Source: Streptomyces ruber (GTDB taxonomy: Bacteria > Actinomycetota > Actinomycetes > Streptomycetales > Streptomycetaceae). From it: a stretch of DNA of 64,000 nucleotides. The notes beneath the pieces were generated by a model. That model had not been told where the DNA came from. It was given only the letters and a program-made list of their open reading frames with translations, and made no database searches. Positions 59,939 through 64,000 of this stretch are shown in pieces. Location: assembly GCF_014648075.1 (NCBI RefSeq), contig NZ_BMQK01000003.1:186001-250000 (forward strand). The letters are read 5' to 3'. Both the position numbers and the translations under genes were made by a program. The first letter of the stretch is position 1, and every line of letters begins with the position of its first letter.

Positions 59939-61531
59939 TCAGTGCTCCGGTCCGCACGAGCTGCCGTGGCCGGGCAGCGATCCGTGCAGCAGGAAGTCGT
60001 CGATCTTCCGGTGCACGCACTTCGAGGAGCCGTACCCGGTGTGCCCGTCGTCCCTGTTGTCGAGGACCACGGCCGAGTCGCCGAGCCGCTCCGCGGTCTC
60101 CTCCGTCCACCGGTACGGCGTCGCCGGGTCGCCGCGCGTGCCGACGAGGAGCATCTTCGCGGTGCCGACGTCGCGCACCTCGTCCCGGATGAAGTCGGTG
60201 CCCGCGGGCCGGCCGTGACAGACCGGCAGCTGGGCGAGCCGGTACGGCCCGAAGACCGGCGACGCCTTCTCGTACGCGGCGCGCAGCCGCCCGATCTCCT
60301 CGGTGAGCCGCTCGGCGGAGGGGCGGTCGGGGTCGTCCGCGCAGTTGACCGCCAGCAGGGCGGCGGGGAGGTTGTCGCGGGGGACGTCCTCCCCGTCCAC
60401 GAGGCCGCCGCCGCGGCGCGGGCGGAACGGGTACGGCGTCGGCGCCGCGAATCCGCCGCCCGCGAGCTGCAGCACGCCCCTGGGGTCGCCGTCCAGCAGC
60501 AGGGAGCTGAGGGCCTGGGTGAGCGCGGGCCACATCTCCTCGCTGTAGAGCGCCTGGCCCATGGCGGCCACCAGCTCCCGGCCGGTGAGCCCGGGGCCGT
60601 GCTCCGACGGCAGGGGGTTCTCGTCCAGCGAGCCGACCAGGGCGACGACCTCCTCCCTGGCCGTGCGCGCGTCCTGGCCGAACGGGCATGTCAGCAGCTC
60701 GGCGCAGGCCGCGAGGTAGTGCTCCAGCGCGGTCTGCTGGCCCCGCGCGGCCGCCAGACCCTGCTCGGACAGGGGCTCGGTGAGCGTGTCCACGCCGTCC
60801 AGGGCCATGCGCCCGACCCGGTCCGGGAACCGCGCCGCGTAGACCGCGCCCAGCCGTGAACCGTAGGAGAAACCGAGGTAGTTGAGCTTGTCGTCGCCGA
60901 GGGCCGCGCGCATCACGTCCAGGTCGTGGGAGACGTCCACCGTGCCCATGTGCGGCAGGACGGGACCGGAGTGCTCGCGGCAGGCGGCCGCGGACCTCCG
61001 CAGCTGCTTCAGCGCGGCCCCGGGGTCCGTCACGTCGTCGGGGCCGTCCGTGGCCCCGAGGAACTGGCCGGTGCCCTCACCGCAGCTCACGGGGGAGGAC
61101 CGGCCGACGCCGCGCGGATCGAAGGTCACCACGTCGTAACCGTCCGTCAGCCCCATGAAGTCGTCGCCGGCGTAGGCCAGCGGGGGTATCCCCGCACCGC
61201 CCGGACCGCCGAAGTTGAGCAGCACGGAACCGCGCTTCTTCCGCCCGGTCGCCGGGTAGCGCGCCAGGGCCACGTCGAGTGTGCCGGCGCCGGGCCGGGA
61301 GTGGTCCAGCGGTACGGTCACCTTTCCGCACTGCAGGTCCGCGGGCATCTTTAGGCCCTCGCAGCGGGACCACCTGATGCGCTGGTGGTAGAAGCGGGAC
61401 AGGCCGGGCCCCGGCTGTCCGCCGGTCCGCTCGCCGGGGTGTGCCGGGAACACCGTCGGCTGGCCGGTCCCCAGCAGGGCCAGCGCCACGGTCGCGGCTC
61501 CGGTGGCGCAGCGTCTGTACGTGAACCGCAT
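59939..61531 (-). CDS. Secreted alpha/beta hydrolase, tripeptidyl aminopeptidase (S33) type
   Basis: A 530-residue exported protein. The signal peptide (TGAATVALALLGTGQPTVFP) is followed by the alpha/beta hydrolase with the oxyanion motif LLNFGGPGGAGI, nucleophile Ser in LGFSYGSRLGAVYA, and C-terminal TAKMLLVGTRGDPATPYRWT with the Asp and a late His in NRDDGHTGYG. This domain order with a C-terminal TAP-like lid is that of Streptomyces mycelium-associated tripeptidyl aminopeptidases (SlpD/SlpE/Tap family). It removes short peptides from protein N-termini, feeding the cell or processing propeptides. ATG 61531 follows GGAGG. Confidence 0.9.
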   Translation of the reverse strand: MRFTYRRCATGAATVALALLGTGQPTVFPAHPGERTGGQPGPGLSRFYHQRIRWSRCEGLKMPADLQCGKVTVPLDHSRPGAGTLDVALARYPATGRKKRGSVLLNFGGPGGAGIPPLAYAGDDFMGLTDGYDVVTFDPRGVGRSSPVSCGEGTGQFLGATDGPDDVTDPGAALKQLRRSAAACREHSGPVLPHMGTVDVSHDLDVMRAALGDDKLNYLGFSYGSRLGAVYAARFPDRVGRMALDGVDTLTEPLSEQGLAAARGQQTALEHYLAACAELLTCPFGQDARTAREEVVALVGSLDENPLPSEHGPGLTGRELVAAMGQALYSEEMWPALTQALSSLLLDGDPRGVLQLAGGGFAAPTPYPFRPRRGGGLVDGEDVPRDNLPAALLAVNCADDPDRPSAERLTEEIGRLRAAYEKASPVFGPYRLAQLPVCHGRPAGTDFIRDEVRDVGTAKMLLVGTRGDPATPYRWTEETAERLGDSAVVLDNRDDGHTGYGSSKCVHRKIDDFLLHGSLPGHGSSCGPEH

Positions 61532-61681
61532 GCTTGCCTCCAGGGACGCCCGGCCGGGGCCGGGGACACCCCCTCGCCTCACGATAAGCGGGCACGTCCG
61601 GCAGCGCCCGGCGGCCGGCTCGCCGGTGAGCACCTCACCCGCAGCTCCCCGGCTTCGGCCGGAGCCCGGCACGACCGGAAG

Positions 61682-61687
61682 TTGACA
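61682..61687 (+). promoter_or_regulatory. Possible -35 box of the Gfo/Idh dehydrogenase gene
   Basis: A consensus TTGACA 78 bp upstream of ATG 61765. The -10 region at 17-18 nt is poor (CAGGGT), so an activator or another sigma factor may be involved. Confidence 0.3.
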
Positions 61688-61764
61688 CCAGCACTTACCA
61701 GGTCACAGGGTGTGCGGGGCACGCTGTGGAGCGGTCCGAACGAGTGGTCCGAGGGAAGGCAGTC

Positions 61765-62919
61765 ATGGTGAGTACGCTCGGCGTCGCCGTCGTGGGGTTC
61801 GGCTGGATGGGACGGGTGCACACCCAGGCGTACGCGCGCGTCGCGCACCATTTCCCGCGGCTGGGCGTCCGCCCCGAACTGGTGACGGTGGCCGAGGAGG
61901 TGCCGGGCCGCGCCGAGGAGGCCGCCGCGCAGTTCGGGTTCGCAGGGACGGCCCGTGACTGGCGGGAGGTCGCCGCCGACCCCCGGATCCAGGCCGTCAG
62001 CATCACCGCCCCCAACTTCCTGCACCGCGAGATAGGCGTCGCGATGGCCGAGGCGGGCAAGCACATCTGGATCGAGAAGCCGGTCGGCCTGACCGCCGAC
62101 GACACCCGCGCGGTCGCCGACGCCGTGGCCGAGGCCGGCGTCCAGGGCACCGTCGGCTTCAACTACCGCAACGCGCCCGCCGTCGCCGCCGCCCGCGAAC
62201 TGATCGCCGCCGGTGAGATCGGCACCGTCACCCACGTCCGCATCCGCCTCTTCAGCGACTACGCCGCCCACCCCGAGGCTGCCCTCACCTGGCGCTACGA
62301 GCGCGAGCGCGGCGGCAGCGGAGTGCTCGGCGACCTCGCCTCGCACGGCGTCGACCTGGCCCGCTTCCTGCTCGGCGACATCACGTCCCTGACCGCCGAC
62401 ACCGCCGTGTTCGTGCCCGAGCGGGCCCGCCCCACGGGCGCCACGGCCGGCCACTCCCGCGCCACCGGCGGCGAGCTGGGCCCGGTGGAGAACGAGGACT
62501 ACGTCAACTGCCTGCTCCGCTTCGCCTCCGGGGCGCGGGGCGTCCTGGAGGCCTGCCGCACCTCCGTCGGCGAGCAGAACAACTACGGCTTCGAGGTGCA
62601 CGGCACCAAGGGCGCGGTCTCCTGGGACTTCCGCCGCATGGGGGAGCTGGCCGTCAGCCGTGGCACGGCCTACCAGGACCAGTCGGTGAGCACCGTGTAC
62701 GTCGGCCCGGGCCACGGCGAGTACGCCGCCTTCCAGCCGGGCTCGGCGAACAGCATGGGCTACGACGACCTCAAGGTCATCGAGGCCCACCACTTCCTGC
62801 GCTCGATCGACGAGGGCACCGCGTACGGCCCCACCCTCGACGACGCCGTGCACATGGCCACCGCGCTGGACGCCATGACCCGGTCCGCCGAGCGCGGGAG
62901 CTGGGTGGAACTCGGCTGA
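61765..62919 (+). CDS. Gfo/Idh/MocA-family sugar or inositol dehydrogenase
   Basis: A 384-residue NAD(P)-dependent oxidoreductase. VAVVGFGWMGRVHTQAYARV is the Rossmann motif, and HIWIEKPVGLTADDTRAVAD has the conserved EKP Lys. A predicted catalytic region GSGVLGDLASHGVDLARFLL contains the D-x3-H pair that binds substrate. ATG 61765 follows GAGGGAAGG. It probably oxidises inositol, a methylated inositol or a related polyol. The neighbours, a GntR/UTRA regulator and methylmalonate-semialdehyde dehydrogenase (IolA), make an inositol pathway likely, but general Gfo/Idh specificity cannot be read from sequence. Confidence 0.9.
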   Translation: MVSTLGVAVVGFGWMGRVHTQAYARVAHHFPRLGVRPELVTVAEEVPGRAEEAAAQFGFAGTARDWREVAADPRIQAVSITAPNFLHREIGVAMAEAGKHIWIEKPVGLTADDTRAVADAVAEAGVQGTVGFNYRNAPAVAAARELIAAGEIGTVTHVRIRLFSDYAAHPEAALTWRYERERGGSGVLGDLASHGVDLARFLLGDITSLTADTAVFVPERARPTGATAGHSRATGGELGPVENEDYVNCLLRFASGARGVLEACRTSVGEQNNYGFEVHGTKGAVSWDFRRMGELAVSRGTAYQDQSVSTVYVGPGHGEYAAFQPGSANSMGYDDLKVIEAHHFLRSIDEGTAYGPTLDDAVHMATALDAMTRSAERGSWVELG

Positions 62920-62938
62920 GCGGCCCCGGGCGGAACGG

Positions 62939-63694
62939 TCAGTTCCGTACGAGCAGCTGGAACTCGAACGAGTAGCGCGAGGCCCGGTACACATGGGCGC
63001 CGTGCTCGACCGCGCGGCCGGTGTCGTCGTACGCCGTGCGCCGCATGGTCAGCAGCGCGGCGCCCTCCGGCTCCGCCAGCCGCGCGGCCTCCTCGGGGGT
63101 GGCGCCCCGCGCGCCGACGGACTGCCGCGCGCTGTGCAGCGTGATCCCCGCGCCGCGCATCAGCCGGTACAGGCCTGTGGCCTCCAGCCGCTCGTGGTCG
63201 AGGCCGAGGAGACCCTCCGGGACGTGGTTGGTCAGGTACGCCACGGGCTCGCCGTGGGCCAGGCGCAGCCGCTCCACGTAGTGGACCGGGGTGCCCTCGG
63301 CGATGCCCAGGGCGGCCGCCGCCTCGGCCGGCGCGGGCCGCTTCTCGACCGTCAGCACCCGGGTGCCGGGGCTGTGTCCCGCCGCCTGGAGGTCGTCGTA
63401 CAGGCTGGTCAGCTCCATGGGGCGCTTGACCTGGCTGTGCACCACCTGGGTGCCGACGCCCCGGCGGCGCACCAGGAGGCCCTTGTCGACGAGGGACTGG
63501 ATGGCCTGGCGGACGGTCGGCCGGGACAGCCCGAGCCGCCCGGCCAGCTCGATCTCGTTGCCGAGCAGGCTGCCGGGGCCCAGCGCGCCCTGTTCGATCG
63601 CCGCCTCCAGTTGCCGGGCGAGCTGGTAGTACAGCGGCACCGGGCTGGTGCGGTCGAGTGCGAAGTCGAGCCGGTCGGTAGCGGTACTGGTCAC
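62939..63694 (-). CDS. GntR-family regulator with UTRA domain (HutC type), probable inositol regulator
   Basis: A 251-residue repressor. The winged helix is SLLGNEIELAGRLGLSRPTV followed by RQAIQSLVDKGLLVRRRGVG. The UTRA ligand domain (about 90-245) has VHYVERLRLAHGEPVAYLTN and GRAVEHGAHVYRASRYSFEF. GTG 63694 lies six bases after a TAGGCT box, so it is probably leaderless. Two inverted repeats upstream (63719-63740 and 63745-63754) overlap the -35 region and may be its own operators. It sits between the convergent dehydrogenase gene and mmsA, and probably controls both in response to an inositol intermediate (inference). Confidence 0.9.
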   Translation of the reverse strand: MTSTATDRLDFALDRTSPVPLYYQLARQLEAAIEQGALGPGSLLGNEIELAGRLGLSRPTVRQAIQSLVDKGLLVRRRGVGTQVVHSQVKRPMELTSLYDDLQAAGHSPGTRVLTVEKRPAPAEAAAALGIAEGTPVHYVERLRLAHGEPVAYLTNHVPEGLLGLDHERLEATGLYRLMRGAGITLHSARQSVGARGATPEEAARLAEPEGAALLTMRRTAYDDTGRAVEHGAHVYRASRYSFEFQLLVRN

Positions 63695-63700
63695 GAGTCG

Positions 63701-63706
63701 AGCCTA
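63701..63706 (-). promoter_or_regulatory. Leaderless -10 box of the GntR gene
   Basis: TAGGCT (63706-63701, minus strand) ends 6 nt before the GTG at 63694. No ribosome site is present. Confidence 0.6.
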
Positions 63707-63718
63707 ACCGTCCGTGAG

Positions 63719-63740
63719 GATGACAGAAGCCCTTGTCATC
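63719..63740. promoter_or_regulatory. GntR/UTRA operator candidate
   Basis: GATGACA and TGTCATC with an 8-nt centre, a perfect inverted repeat covering the -35 region of the gntR gene. A second shorter one, TGTC-CT-GACA, lies at 63745-63754. Both share the TGTCA/TGACA half site. Confidence 0.6.
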
Positions 63741-63744
63741 GTGT

Positions 63745-63754
63745 TGTCCTGACA
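63745..63754. promoter_or_regulatory. Second GntR-type half-site pair
   Basis: TGTCCTGACA, an inverted repeat TGTC-CT-GACA upstream of the main operator, in the gap of about 90 bp between gntR and mmsA. Confidence 0.4.
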
Positions 63755-63781
63755 TGTACCCCGGTGTGACGCGGGTGCGGC

Positions 63782-64000
63782 TCAGGAGTGGCTCGGAAAG
63801 CCCAGGTTGATGCCGCCGTCGGCCGGGTCGGGCCAGCGGGTCGTGATCACCTTGCCCCGGGTGTAGAAGGCGACGCCGTCGTTGCCGTACACGTGCAGAT
63901 CGCCGAAGAGCGAGTCCTTCCAGCCGCCGAAGGAGTGGTAGCCGACGGGCACCGGGATCGGCACGTTGACGCCGACCATGCCCGCCTGCACCTCCAGCTG
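63782..64000 (-). CDS. mmsA: Methylmalonate-semialdehyde dehydrogenase (CoA-acylating), C-terminal fragment
   Basis: The last 72 residues of an aldehyde dehydrogenase whose start lies beyond the window. [20 protein letters not shown], then [20 protein letters not shown] and [12 protein letters not shown], is diagnostic of MmsA/IolA (the CoA-acylating family). The enzyme converts malonic or methylmalonic semialdehyde to acetyl- or propionyl-CoA, the last step of inositol or valine breakdown. Stop at 63782-63784. It is oriented away from the gntR gene start; as it lies upstream of gntR on the same strand, co-control is plausible. Confidence 0.92.
   Translation of the reverse strand, partial: QLEVQAGMVGVNVPIPVPVGYHSFGGWKDSLFGDLHVYGNDGVAFYTRGKVITTRWPDPADGGINLGFPSHS

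Overview
The window is chromosomal DNA of a Streptomyces-like actinomycete. The evidence is very high GC with strong third-position GC bias, GTG and TTG starts with AGGAGG-type ribosome sites, leaderless genes with a TAnnnT box six bases before the start codon, and actinomycete-typical families (DUF397, DUF574/PF04672, DUF6479-like, SseB-like, NsdA-like, ChaB, SpoIIE-type PP2C). No rRNA, tRNA, CRISPR array, prophage or intact insertion sequence was seen. Gene content is accessory: sugar-polymer use, scavenging, regulators and several decaying genes.

Layout. 1-3.6 kb: 3' part of a secreted GH5 mannanase, a long-form GAPDH, an aldehyde dehydrogenase relic and an SseB-like protein. 3.6-10.8 kb: a MarR regulator, then a galactan/galactoside locus (LacI regulator, two ABC permeases and a binding lipoprotein on the minus strand; GH42 beta-galactosidase on the plus strand) with a bidirectional promoter, two LacI-type operators and a GH53-like endo-galactanase remnant. 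11-17 kb: strictosidine synthase-like beta-propeller, GGDEF protein, D,D-carboxypeptidase, and a short Rho paralogue flanked by a tandem repeat and a pyrimidine-rich leader. 17-27 kb: LtaS-like sulfatase, GH13 enzyme, methyltransferase, CE7 esterase, molybdopterin oxidoreductase with its flavin reductase, quinone oxidoreductase with GNAT, HemK-like methyltransferase. 27-32 kb: surface protein, fibronectin-III lipoprotein divergent from a GH75 chitosanase, and the dhaKLM operon.

32-35.6 kb: a compact monooxygenase-MFS-TetR resistance or efflux cassette with a 23-bp near-palindromic operator. 35.6-37.2 kb: relics of kdpF/kdpB/kdpC and of a pobA-like hydroxylase. 37.2-43.6 kb: small conserved proteins, a Cys-rich four-helix copper protein, a TPR-tailed Ser/Thr kinase, an FAD oxidoreductase and a DUF2795 protein. 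43.6-50 kb: penicillin-acylase family enzyme, acyl-CoA synthetase, DUF574 methyltransferase, phenylacetate-CoA ligase with a 24-bp palindrome. 50-58.3 kb: DUF397 protein, tandem universal stress protein, a repeat-rich gene-free stretch, amidase, phosphotransferase and NsdA-like regulator. 58.3-64 kb: PAS-PP2C phosphatase, secreted alpha/beta hydrolase, and the edge of a probable myo-inositol locus (Gfo/Idh dehydrogenase, GntR/UTRA regulator, C-terminus of methylmalonate-semialdehyde dehydrogenase).

Many convergent gene pairs are separated by long perfect hairpins that probably terminate transcription from both sides. The most notable observations are the Rho paralogue with Ser at the position of the E. 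coli bicyclomycin-resistance change G337S, the galactanase remnant in an otherwise complete galactan locus, the decayed kdp operon whose individual lesions can be read, and 53-bp overlapping divergent leaderless promoters. No wholly new multi-gene system could be established from sequence alone.
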